From Erythrobacteraceae bacterium (GTDB lineage Bacteria; Pseudomonadota; Alphaproteobacteria; Sphingomonadales; Sphingomonadaceae), in the NCBI GenBank assembly GCA_002706445.1, contig PALE01000042.1, forward strand, positions 1-64,000: DNA of 64,000 bases. Direction: 5' to 3'. The position numbers were made by a program, and so were the translations under genes. The notes below the pieces were generated by a model, which was not told where the DNA came from, made no database searches, and saw only the letters and a program-made list of their open reading frames with translations. Of the stretch, positions 43,517 to 54,596 are shown in pieces (positions within the stretch are counted from its first letter, which is position 1; each line of letters opens with the position of its first letter).

Positions 43517-44919
43517 TCCGCCACGAAATCTCCGCCGAGCGCTTGCCACAGGACAATCCGCGCGCGTTGCGCCCGGCCCAGAGCCGCAGCCGCACGCTCT
43601 CCGCTCGCATCGGCAGCGCGGCGCGCTTCGAGCACTTCGAGGAAGCTGGCGAGCCCTGCGCGATAGCGATCGTTGGCGAGGCTTGCAGCGCGTTGAAGCT
43701 GCTCGTGTTCATCCTGCGCCAGCGCGGCTTCGGCGTCGGCGGCGTCGATCAGGCCATAGGCCGCTTCGGCGTCGCCCAGCGCCTGATAAACCGCACCGCG
43801 ATAGGCCTGAAAGGCCGCGCGCTTGTTCGCAGCCGCGCCGTCGATCCCGGCTTCGATCCGCCCGAAGTCGAGCAGCGGGGCGGCCACGCCTGCCGCCAGG
43901 GAACCGACCAGAGAATCTTCGTCGAACAGGTCGCCCGGATTGAAGGCTAGCAGGCCGAGCACCGCCGAAAGCGTCAGCTTGGGGAAGCGCGCGCGTGCGG
44001 CGGCGGCGAGCTCGGCATCGGTTGCGGCCAGCTCCGCAGCGGCGGCGGCGACATCGGGGCGGTTGGCGAGCAATTGCGAGGGTAGCGCCGCGGGCGCAGC
44101 CTGCTGGCGCAGCGCCGGACCTGCTTGCGCCAACGCAGCGTTCACTTCCGCGCCCGTCTTTCCGGTCAAGGTGATCAGCCGCCCGACAATCCGCACCCGC
44201 TCGCTTTGCAGCGCGGCAAGGCGCGAGCGCGAGGCGCTAGCGGCGGCTTCGGCACGGACACGGTCGAAACCGGGAGCGATTCCCGCTTCCTCGCGCGTGC
44301 GGGCGAGGCCTGCGAGCCTTTGCGCGGCTTCGACATCGCTGGTGATCGCTGCGCTGCGCGCTTCGATCACGCGCCAGTCGGAAACGCTCGCGGCGATCTC
44401 GCCCAGCAGAGCGAGCCGCACCGCAGCCGCCGATGCGCTCGCCGCGTCGATCCGCGCAATCGCGGCGCGTTCCTGTGCGCGCAACTGGCCGAAGATGTCG
44501 GCATCCCAGCGCGCGGTGAGGTTTGTGCCATAGGACACGCGCTCGGTGTCGATGAATTGCGCGAATTGCGCGCTCGAGCCGAACTGGTCGGGGTTGGTGC
44601 GCGTTCCGGTGACGTTTGCGTCGACGCCGATATTGGGCAGCCGCTCGGACCCTGCTCGCCGCGCTCCGGCGCGTGCCGCATCGACACGGGCGAGCGCTTC
44701 GGCAAGGCTCGGCGCGCCTTCGAGCGCCGCTTGCGAGAGCGTGCGATAGGCCGCATCGTTCACCGGCATCAGCGCATCGAGCGCCGCCTCGCTGGTGCTG
44801 TCTGGCGCGTAGAAGAAGTCTTGCGGAAGCTCCGGCGCGGGGGTCGCGATTTCGGGCGCTGGCCCGGCAGCACAAGCGGCGAGGCTTGCGCTCATTGTGA
44901 GGACGATCAGGCGGCGCAT
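43513..44919 (-). CDS. Outer-membrane efflux lipoprotein (NodT/TolC family)
   Basis: A 468-residue lipoprotein (MRRLIVLTMSASLAAC lipobox) with the two long alanine-rich helical repeats of outer-membrane efflux factors, including ANRPDVAAAAAELAATDAEL in the second repeat and VAAPLLDFGRIEAGI typical of NodT. ATG 44919 is preferred to the track start, which is 23 codons upstream. It is the last gene of the minus-strand exporter operon, five bases after the HlyD gene. Confidence 0.9.
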   Translation of the reverse strand: MRRLIVLTMSASLAACAAGPAPEIATPAPELPQDFFYAPDSTSEAALDALMPVNDAAYRTLSQAALEGAPSLAEALARVDAARAGARRAGSERLPNIGVDANVTGTRTNPDQFGSSAQFAQFIDTERVSYGTNLTARWDADIFGQLRAQERAAIARIDAASASAAAVRLALLGEIAASVSDWRVIEARSAAITSDVEAAQRLAGLARTREEAGIAPGFDRVRAEAAASASRSRLAALQSERVRIVGRLITLTGKTGAEVNAALAQAGPALRQQAAPAALPSQLLANRPDVAAAAAELAATDAELAAAARARFPKLTLSAVLGLLAFNPGDLFDEDSLVGSLAAGVAAPLLDFGRIEAGIDGAAANKRAAFQAYRGAVYQALGDAEAAYGLIDAADAEAALAQDEHEQLQRAASLANDRYRAGLASFLEVLEARRAADASGERAAAALGRAQRARIVLWQALGGDFVAD

Positions 44920-44923
44920 TGGA

Positions 44924-45922
44924 CTATTCCTCCCCGCTCGCCGCGCTTTCCTTCGCGGGGATAAAGGCGTCGATTTGCTGGCCGACACGGAAAGCGTCCG
45001 TCTGTGCGCTTTGCGGTAGAGCGTAGATCAGCTGCAGCACGCGCACATCCACGCGTTCCGCCGCGCTGTTGGTAAGCGAGCGCTTGGGGACGACCTGAGG
45101 CTCGGCGCGCACGAAAGTGGCCTCGACCTGTATTTCCGCCGCACCGCGCGGGGAAACGATGGCGGGCGCGCCAAGTTTGACGCGGGCGGCTTCGTTCTCG
45201 TCGATATCGACGCGGATATGCAGCGGGTTGGTCTCGCCCATCTGGATGAAGGGCGCGCTGTTGCCGCCCTGTGTTGCGACATATTCGCCGGGCCGGATGT
45301 TCACGGCCAGAATTTCACCCGCAATCGGCGCGCGCACGGTCAGCCGGCCCAGCTCGGTTCGGGCCGAGGCGGCCTGCGCCTGCGCAGCGTTGAGACGCGC
45401 GCGGGCGAGAGTAAGCCGGCTCGCCGCTGCGCTGGCTTCGCCTTCTGCACGGATGACTTCGGCGCGGCTGACAGCGGCCGGATCGTCGAGGCTCTTGTAG
45501 AGCGCGAGCTGCTGCTGCGCGGTGTTTTGCGCCGCCTGCGCTTCGCCAATGGCGGCACGCGCCTCTCCGATTGCGGCATTGGCTTCGGAGAGCCGCGCGC
45601 GGGTGGCGCGGTCATCGACGAGGAACAGCGGCTGACCCTTCTCGACGCGGTCGCCCGGCATCACCCGAAGGTCCGTCACCAGTCCCGACAGGGCCGAGCC
45701 GATATCGATGATCTCGCTTGCAGGCTCGACGATGCCGGAGCCTGCCACCCGCTCGCTGTTCGCCAGTTCGCCGGTCGCTTTGGGAGGCTCGTTGACAGGC
45801 TCGGCGGTCTCGCGGTCTGGCAGGTTGGCGACCAGATAGATCACCGCGATGATCAGTCCGACACCGGCAATCACCGGCAGGATCTGGCGCGAGAAGCTGA
45901 TGTTCGAAGGAAGGAGAGCCAT
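44924..45922 (-). CDS. HlyD-family periplasmic adaptor subunit
   Basis: A 332-residue membrane fusion protein: one N-terminal anchor (LPVIAGVGLIIAVIYLVANL), the split lipoyl domain (VTDLRVMPGDRVEKGQPLFLVDDRATR), a long coiled-coil hairpin (residues about 100-185), and the beta-barrel with RAPIAGEILAVNIRPGEYV. It connects the ABC permease to the outer-membrane factor. It is fourteen bases downstream of the ATPase gene. Confidence 0.9.
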   Translation of the reverse strand: MALLPSNISFSRQILPVIAGVGLIIAVIYLVANLPDRETAEPVNEPPKATGELANSERVAGSGIVEPASEIIDIGSALSGLVTDLRVMPGDRVEKGQPLFLVDDRATRARLSEANAAIGEARAAIGEAQAAQNTAQQQLALYKSLDDPAAVSRAEVIRAEGEASAAASRLTLARARLNAAQAQAASARTELGRLTVRAPIAGEILAVNIRPGEYVATQGGNSAPFIQMGETNPLHIRVDIDENEAARVKLGAPAIVSPRGAAEIQVEATFVRAEPQVVPKRSLTNSAAERVDVRVLQLIYALPQSAQTDAFRVGQQIDAFIPAKESAASGEE

Positions 45923-45935
45923 AGGTCAGGGTCCG

Positions 45936-46660
<725 letters not shown>

Positions 46661-46664
<4 letters not shown>

Positions 46665-47797
46665 CTGAACACCGAGGCCGGTTCGGTGTTGAGCACGCTG
46701 CGCAGCGCCAGCCAGCCCGTGAGGGCGAGAATCAGGACCACCGCGACAAGGCTCACCAGGGGGATTTGCCATGGGATGTAGAACCCCTTGAACTGCGGCA
46801 CCGCGCTGAATGCGTACATGAAGCCCGCCGTGCCCAGCACGCCCAGCGCATAGCCGACCGACCCCACCAGCAGCGCCTGCGCGCCCACCATGCGGACGAT
46901 CTTGCTATTGGTTACGCCAATGGCTTTGAGCGCGCCGAACTGCTTGATGTTGTCGCGGATGAAGAGGCTGAAAGTAAGGCCGACAATCGCGACCCCGACG
47001 ATAAAGCCCAGTGCCACGGTGATACCGAAATTGGTCGGGATGCCGGTGTTCTGGATGATGAAGTCGATGCCCGCCTGCGCGAACTCGTCCCGTGTCTCGG
47101 CTTTCAGCCCGGTCTGCTCCTCGATCCGCGCTGCGACCGTTGCCGCGTCCTGCCCTTCGCTCACGCCCGCGAGCACGAAGGAGAGGCGGTTGCGCGAGCC
47201 CGGCACGTAATTCAGCGCATTGGTGTATTTGGTGTAGAGCACGACCTGGCTGGTGAAGGCGGGGATCGAATCCGCCACGCCGCGGATCACCGCGCGCTGG
47301 TCGTTGAGTTCGAGCCGCTGGCCGATCGGGTCGGTTCCGTCGGCGAACATATTGGTGACGCCGACATCGTCGATGATCACCGAATCGGGCCGCGACAGGA
47401 CGTTCTTGTCCCCTTCGAGCATGTTACGCGGCAGGCCGATCAAAGTGGCATCGTCCACCCCGATAATCGCCACGCCTTCCAGATCGCCCGTGCTGGTGCG
47501 GACCGACGCGGCGGCGCGCAGATGCGGCACCGCCCATTCAACCCCGCGCACCGAGCGCACTTCGTCGAGCGCGGTGGAGGGCATTTCATATTTCACATCG
47601 GTGGTGCGGCTGACCGGGTCCATCACCCAGATTTCCGCCTCCGGCGCGTTGAACACGCCGCTCGCCCCGCGCTCGATCAGATTGACGAAGATCGTCAGCT
47701 GCTGGGTGATGAGCAGGGTCGAGAATGCGATACCGAACAGCAGACCGTAGAATTTCTGCGCGTCGCCGGTGAGCATTCGGATCGCGATCCAGAGCAT
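46661..47797 (-). CDS. ABC transporter permease (FtsX/MacB fold)
   Basis: A 378-residue permease with one N-terminal membrane segment, a periplasmic MacB_PCD-type domain of about 220 residues, and three C-terminal membrane segments (ITVALGFIVGVAIVGLTFSLF and following). This is the type VII ABC exporter layout. ATG 47797 (MLWIAIRML) is chosen because the track's 18-residue extension is proline-rich shadow. It heads the four-gene operon and is divergent from the TetR gene across a palindromic region. Confidence 0.9.
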
Positions 47798-47852
47798 CGG
47801 GCAGGCCTTTGGAGTTGGAGAGGGACTTGCGGAAAGGACGGGAATCGACAAT

Positions 47853-47890
47853 ATTGAACGTTGCCGTTTAATTGAACGCTATCGTTCATT
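47853..47890. promoter_or_regulatory. Double palindromic operator between ABC operon and tetR
   Basis: Two overlapping inverted repeats lie in the divergent gap: ATTGAACG-N4-CGTTTAAT (one mismatch) at 47853-47872, and TGAACG-CTAT-CGTTCA (perfect) at 47873-47888. Half-site TGAACG recurs three times, and both palindromes have the same four-base spacer. The arrangement fits a TetR dimer pair repressing both directions. Confidence 0.75.
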
Positions 47891-47944
47891 ATGTCAATCA
47901 CCCAAATCCGCCGATCCTACCAATCGCGAAACAGGAAGCTTCTC

Positions 47945-48574
47945 GTGGCCTCAGCGTCCGACAAGAAAAAGCCGGGCCGCCCGTCCGATACCGCCAAGCG
48001 CGAGGCGATCATCGCGGCTGCCGGACGCCGCTTTTTCGAGGAAGGCTTTGCTGGCACCGCGATCGAACAGGTCGCTGCCGATGCCGGTGTGTCGAAGGTC
48101 ACGATCTACAACCAGTTCGGTGACAAGCGCGCGCTGTTCACTGCTGCCGTGACCAGCGAATGCGAGAAAATGCGCGGTCACTTCAGTCTCGATAGCGCGC
48201 CCCAGGGAACCATGCGTGAACGCCTGATCGACATTGCCAAAGCGATGTTCGCATTCCTGTCGCGCCCCGAAATGATCCAGTTCGAGCGGCGTATTGCAGC
48301 AGAGACAGAACACGATCCGGCCGTCGGTCAGGCTTTCCTCGAAGCGGGGCCGTGGCAGATGAAGGCGGCCTTCGGTGCGTGGCTCGCGCAGGCGGATGCC
48401 AAGGGCGAGCTTGCCATTGCCGACCCGATGCTGGCCGCGGAACAGTTTGTTTCCATGACAAAAGGCATGGGCGATCTGGAGCGCCGGTTCGGCAAAGTTC
48501 CCAGCATCGAAGCCACCGAAAAGCGCATCACTTGCGCGGTCGATGCCTTCCTGCGGGCCTACGCACCGGCATAG
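47945..48574 (+). CDS. TetR family transcriptional regulator
   Basis: A 209-residue regulator with N-terminal HTH (REAIIAAAGRRFFEEGFAGTAIEQVAADAGVSKVTIYNQFGDKRALF) and an AcrR-like C-terminal ligand domain (TetR_C_7 style with FEAGPWQMKAAFGAWL-like helices). The track ATG 47891 abuts the operator with no ribosome site. GTG 47945 has AGGA six to seven bases ahead and is preferred. Likely represses the adjacent tripartite exporter, with the exported compound or a relative as inducer. Confidence 0.88.
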   Translation: MASASDKKKPGRPSDTAKREAIIAAAGRRFFEEGFAGTAIEQVAADAGVSKVTIYNQFGDKRALFTAAVTSECEKMRGHFSLDSAPQGTMRERLIDIAKAMFAFLSRPEMIQFERRIAAETEHDPAVGQAFLEAGPWQMKAAFGAWLAQADAKGELAIADPMLAAEQFVSMTKGMGDLERRFGKVPSIEATEKRITCAVDAFLRAYAPA

Positions 48575-48690
48575 GGCGGCACGCGCCCGCTCGAATTGCG
48601 ACACATCGGTGGCTTCGCAGGAACACGCATTAGCTTGCCATTCATTGACCGCGTCCTACATAATTCTCTCGAGAAAGGACTCCGAATATC

Positions 48691-50652
<1,962 letters not shown>

Positions 50653-50675
50653 GACTTCCCATCATGAAATCGCCA

Positions 50676-50709
50676 GCGGGCGCTCCGGCTATGGTCGGGG
50701 CGCCCGCTT
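50676..50709 (+). terminator. Hairpin downstream of ftsH
   Basis: Perfect eight-pair stem GCGGGCGC/GCGCCCGC, extended inside by CCG/CGG, 24 bases after the ftsH stop and just before the convergent DUF3667 stop. The T-run is minimal (TTCGT), so efficiency is uncertain; it may serve both strands. Confidence 0.55.
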
Positions 50710-50721
50710 CGTATCTGCGCC

Positions 50722-51849
50722 TCAGAACGCTCCTAGCGCGAGCAGAATTTGCAGAAACAGCAGCAGCACGATCCAGATGCACATGCTCAGGAACATGAGC
50801 CGCCAGAAGGCCGAGAAGCGCCCGATTTCATAAGCACCGCGCAGCTGCTTGTAGAGGTGGATCGGCGGGATCAGCACCATCGAGAAGAACAGGATCGCCT
50901 CGTGCGCGCCGATGGCGCTGAGCACGGATACGGCGATGAACAGCAGCGTCACGAAGCTGAGCGAGTACGTCACGAAGATCGCGTGGTCATAGGCGCGGAA
51001 CCGCCTGCGCCACAGGAATGTCAGCCACACGAAGGGGATCGATAGCGGGATCAGCAGCCAGCTGAATTTATAGCCATTGGTTTGCAGCTTGTAGAGCATC
51101 AGTTCGGGCTGTTCGCGCCATTTCTTGATGAATGCGGTGTCTCCTAGGTCGAAGCCGGAAACGGTGGCAGTCACGTCCTCGCTTTCTGCGGTATCCGGTT
51201 GTTCGTCGGCTGCGGCCTCGCCCGGGGGACTGTCTTCCGCTTCGACAAAGGGCAGGTCACCGGCGGCGGTGAGCCCCTCTTTCTGGTCCAGCAACTCCTT
51301 GCGCTGCGCTTCAAATCGGGCGCGGTCCGCCGCGGTCAGGCCCGGCGAGTCGAGCTCGGCGTCGAGTTCCTCGATCTCGCGATCAACACGTTCTGCCTGT
51401 TCGTCGATCACATTTGCGAATTCGTCCGGATTGACCCTGCTGAGGTCGGTCGGGACGGTCAGCCCCACCATCTGGAAGACCGCGAACATCGCAAAGACGC
51501 TGAACAGGAACATCGCCATCGGGCTGACGAATTTGGCGCGCTCTCCATCGATATATCGGCGCGTGAGCTTGCCCGGTTTGAACACCAGCAGCGGCAGAGT
51601 CGCCCAGAGCTTTCCGTCGAGATGCAGGACGCCGTGAAGCAGATCGTGGCCAATCGCGGAAAGCGTGCGGTGGACGTGGACCTGCTGTCCGCAATTCTGG
51701 CAATAGCTGCCAAGCGGCTGTGCCCCGCAATTGAGGCATGGCCCGCCATGCGCGTCACCGTGCCCTGCTTCGCCATGCTTCGGCTCGACCGCACGCCCGG
51801 CCAGGCCGCCTTCGACTGCTCCACCCAGTCCTTCGACAATATCGCTCAT
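50722..51849 (-). CDS. DUF3667 domain-containing membrane protein
   Basis: A 375-residue protein with an N-terminal zinc-ribbon (CLNCGAQPLGSYCQNCGQ) followed by the DUF3667 signature (LSAIGHDLLHGVLHLDGKLWATLPLLVFKPGKLTRRYIDGERAKFVSPMAMFLFSVF). A long acidic coiled-coil stretch (residues about 140-215) comes next, and then four C-terminal membrane segments. Function is unknown. The internal coiled coil is longer than in many relatives. Convergent with ftsH. Confidence 0.9.
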   Translation of the reverse strand: MSDIVEGLGGAVEGGLAGRAVEPKHGEAGHGDAHGGPCLNCGAQPLGSYCQNCGQQVHVHRTLSAIGHDLLHGVLHLDGKLWATLPLLVFKPGKLTRRYIDGERAKFVSPMAMFLFSVFAMFAVFQMVGLTVPTDLSRVNPDEFANVIDEQAERVDREIEELDAELDSPGLTAADRARFEAQRKELLDQKEGLTAAGDLPFVEAEDSPPGEAAADEQPDTAESEDVTATVSGFDLGDTAFIKKWREQPELMLYKLQTNGYKFSWLLIPLSIPFVWLTFLWRRRFRAYDHAIFVTYSLSFVTLLFIAVSVLSAIGAHEAILFFSMVLIPPIHLYKQLRGAYEIGRFSAFWRLMFLSMCIWIVLLLFLQILLALGAF

Positions 51850-51909
51850 CGCAGCCGCACCCCCTTTGTGCTGCGCTGCACTATAGCCGCCCGTCCCCGA
51901 TTGCCAACA

Positions 51910-52641
51910 TCAGCCCTTGGCGAGTTTGCGCTCGATTGCGGTCCAAAGCTGGGCAAATGCGCGCGCCGCGGGTGAGCGCGGGGCAAAGGCGCCGACCGGG
52001 CGGCGTTCGACAGCGCATTGCTCGATCGCGCTGGCCAGCGGAACCACGGGCCATTTGGGATTGGCCTCGCGCGCCTGCTTGTGCAGCGTGCGGCGCATGT
52101 CGACCATGGAAAGCACCGGCAGGATCGGCGGGTGCTTCTTCCCGCTCCCGCGCACCTCTTCGACCACCTGTTCGAACGCGCGGGTCGAGAGCGGCGAGGG
52201 CGGCAGCGGCACGATAACCAGATCGGCTGCCCGCATCACCTGCGCGCTCACTTCATTGAGCACAGGCGGACAATCGAAGATCACCCGCTCGTAATCCTTG
52301 GAGAGCTTGGTGACGATCGAGGCCAGTCGCTTTTTCTTGCCGATACGGTGAAACTGGCGGTCGAGCGTGCGGATGCTTTCATCGGCGGGCAGCAGGTGGA
52401 GATTGTCGTAATCGGTTTTCTGCACCAGCTTGCGCGGATCGTTGTCGAGATCGAACACGCTCTGGGCGCTGCGTTTCTTCTTGGGATCGACCCCGAGCAG
52501 AAACCCCGATCCGTTCGAGGCATCAAGGTCCCACAACAGCGTTTCGCGCCGCGAGATGCTGGCCGAACACCATGCCAGATTGACCGAGAAGGTCGTTTTG
52601 CCGACTCCGCCTTTCACGCTGTAGATGGCAATCGATGGCAT
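51910..52641 (-). CDS. ParA/MinD-family ATPase, orphan
   Basis: A 243-residue deviant Walker ATPase: VKGGVGKTTFSVNLAW at residues 8-23, A' LLWDLDASNGSG, and RVIFDCPPVLNEVSAQVMRAADLVIVPLPPSPLS as Walker B region. There is no adjacent ParB gene or parS-like site, so a role in plasmid or chromosome segregation is not supported. Orphan ParA proteins position other complexes. The stretch DPKKKRSAQSVFDLDNDPRKLVQKTDYDNLHLLPADE is well ordered and typical of a small alphaproteobacterial subgroup. Confidence 0.88.
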   Translation of the reverse strand: MPSIAIYSVKGGVGKTTFSVNLAWCSASISRRETLLWDLDASNGSGFLLGVDPKKKRSAQSVFDLDNDPRKLVQKTDYDNLHLLPADESIRTLDRQFHRIGKKKRLASIVTKLSKDYERVIFDCPPVLNEVSAQVMRAADLVIVPLPPSPLSTRAFEQVVEEVRGSGKKHPPILPVLSMVDMRRTLHKQAREANPKWPVVPLASAIEQCAVERRPVGAFAPRSPAARAFAQLWTAIERKLAKG

Positions 52642-52815
52642 GACGTTCGCGTTGCTCGCTTACCGGACCGTCCCCGAACGGGCGGCCCATTGTGACAATC
52701 AGGTGACGAGAGCGCTTCCTTGCAAGTGGGTCTGCCAATGGCAAGGAGGACCTGCGCGCGTTAGAAAGGTGTCACTTTCGCCGCCAGTTGTCGGCAATCT
52801 ACACGAGACGTACGA

Positions 52816-52842
52816 AAAAGGCCGCCAATCTGGCGGCCTTTT
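52816..52842 (-). terminator. Rho-independent terminator of rpoZ
   Basis: Perfect 11-pair inverted repeat AAAAGGCCGCC/GGCGGCCTTTT with a five-base loop; on the minus strand the run is TTTTT. It lies about 40 bases after the rpoZ stop and can work in both directions. Confidence 0.88.
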
Positions 52843-52880
52843 CATTTCGGGACAGATCGCCCCGCAAGGTGTTGCGGCGT

Positions 52881-53225
52881 TTAGCCGTCGTAATCGGCAC
52901 CGATCGAGGTCGAGCGGGTCGGAGCGCTTGCGGTGATCCGCAGGGCTTCGGCCGACTGGCTCAGCGAGCCGATTTCATCCGCATCGTCTTCATCGTCGGG
53001 CAGGATCTTCTGCAGGCCGGTGACGAGCGATTCTTTCAGTTCCTTGGGCTTGATCGTCTGTTCGGCGATCTCGCGCAGGGCAACAACCGGGTTCTTGTCA
53101 CGGTCGCGGTCGATGGTCAGCTCGCTGCCGCCCGAGATTTCGCGCGCGCGCTGTGCGGCGAGCAGGACGAGGTCGAAGCGGTTGGGAACCTTATCGACGC
53201 AATCTTCAACGGTAACGCGTGCCAT
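52881..53225 (-). CDS. rpoZ: RNA polymerase omega subunit
   Basis: A 114-residue omega subunit ([31 protein letters not shown]), with the usual [11 protein letters not shown] segment and an acidic C-terminal extension ([12 protein letters not shown]) often present in alphaproteobacteria. ATG 53225 is the standard start; the track adds 21 codons. It stabilises beta' folding and polymerase assembly. Divergent from the phospholipase D gene and followed by a strong terminator. Confidence 0.95.
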   Translation of the reverse strand: MARVTVEDCVDKVPNRFDLVLLAAQRAREISGGSELTIDRDRDKNPVVALREIAEQTIKPKELKESLVTGLQKILPDDEDDADEIGSLSQSAEALRITASAPTRSTSIGADYDG

Positions 53226-53333
53226 TCTACGGGCCCTTTGGAATCGGTGTGTTCGGAAAGACAGCGCAGCTAAGGACGCACGGCGCAAAAGTCAAGGATT
53301 TGCAACCGTGCGCTGCACCTGCGAAGAGGGCGT

Positions 53334-54575
53334 GTGAATGCGCCTCTTCAAGCTTCGCGCGATTCGGCGCAAACCACCGACTATCGCGATCCCGAACCTT
53401 TCGAGGTCGAGGCGCATGGTCACCACTTCACCTTCTACCCCTGCGGCAAGGACCGGATCGAAGCGCTGATCGAGGTGATCGAATCGGCGCAGGAAACGCT
53501 CAACTGTTTCTATTTCCAATATGCCGAGGACGATGCCGGTACGCGGGTGCGCGATGCCTTGAGCGAGGCCGCGAAACGCGGCGTGGAGGTCAAGCTCTAC
53601 ATCGATGCCTTCGGCAGCAGCGCAGAGCCGCCGTTTTTCGAGCCTTTCTGCGATGCGGGAGGGACCTTCTCGCGCTTCGAGGCGCAGTTTTCCAAGCGGG
53701 CGCTGATCCGCAACCACCAGAAAATGTGCATCGCCGATAACGAGCGGGTGATGGCGGGCGGGTTCAACATCACCGACGATTATTTCGCGCCGCCTTCACA
53801 AGACGGATGGAACGATCTGGGCGTGAAGATCACCGGGCCGCTGGTGCAACGCTACACCGACTGGTTCGCCTGTATCGACGAATGGATTCAGACGGACGGT
53901 TCGGAGTTTCGCCGCGTCCGCGAGATGGTGCGCGACTGGGAGCCGGGCGACGGGCCGGTACAGCTGATCATGGGCGGGCCGACCTCTGTAACCAGCGAAT
54001 GGGCCCGCGCTTTCAAACACGACATCACGCACGCCAAGAAAATCGACGTGGTGACCGCCTATTTCGCTCCGCCGCGCAGTATGCGGCAGGTTCTGCGCCG
54101 TGCGGGGAAGCTCAAGAAGCTGCGCATGATCCTTGCCAGCAAATCGGACCTTGCGATCACCGTGCTGGCCGCGCGGCTGCACTACAAGCGGCTGGTGAGA
54201 TCGGGGGCCAAGGTGTTCGAATACCAGCCGTCAAAGCTCCACATGAAGCTGCTGGTGCTCGATGATGTCTGCCATTTCGGCAGCGGCAATCTCGACATGC
54301 GTTCGGTTCGGCTGAACCTTGAAATCATGGTGCGCGTCGAAGATGCCCAAATGGCCGAAAAACTGCGCGGTCTGATCGATCACATGCAAGAGGCAAGCCG
54401 CCCGGTCGATAAAAGCTGGTTCCGCCAATATGCCGGCTTCACCGACAAATTGCGCTGGTACGTCAGCTCCTTCATGCTGCGGTTCGTCGACTACAATCTC
54501 AGCCGCAAACTGGGAATCGGCCCGAGCCGGCTCAAGAACGCGAGCCCCCGCCACAAGGGGCCGGCGGACGAATAG
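53334..54575 (+). CDS. Phospholipase D/cardiolipin synthase-like protein
   Basis: A 413-residue protein with two HKD motifs: IRNHQKMCIADNERVMAGGFNI near residue 127 and KLHMKLLVLDDVCHFGSGNLDMRS near residue 302. It has no membrane segments at the N-terminus, unlike ClsA, so it resembles ClsB/ClsC-type enzymes that make cardiolipin from phosphatidylglycerol or other donors. It starts with GTG. A C-terminal basic region may bind membrane. The next gene, dnaB, is convergent. Confidence 0.9.
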   Translation: MNAPLQASRDSAQTTDYRDPEPFEVEAHGHHFTFYPCGKDRIEALIEVIESAQETLNCFYFQYAEDDAGTRVRDALSEAAKRGVEVKLYIDAFGSSAEPPFFEPFCDAGGTFSRFEAQFSKRALIRNHQKMCIADNERVMAGGFNITDDYFAPPSQDGWNDLGVKITGPLVQRYTDWFACIDEWIQTDGSEFRRVREMVRDWEPGDGPVQLIMGGPTSVTSEWARAFKHDITHAKKIDVVTAYFAPPRSMRQVLRRAGKLKKLRMILASKSDLAITVLAARLHYKRLVRSGAKVFEYQPSKLHMKLLVLDDVCHFGSGNLDMRSVRLNLEIMVRVEDAQMAEKLRGLIDHMQEASRPVDKSWFRQYAGFTDKLRWYVSSFMLRFVDYNLSRKLGIGPSRLKNASPRHKGPADE

Positions 54576-54596
54576 CGGCGTTCGGGCCGGTCCGGC

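Noticed and set aside
51910-52641. ParA-like gene as part of a plasmid or integrated element
   Set aside because: No ParB, replication, integrase or repeat features nearby; flanked by housekeeping genes.
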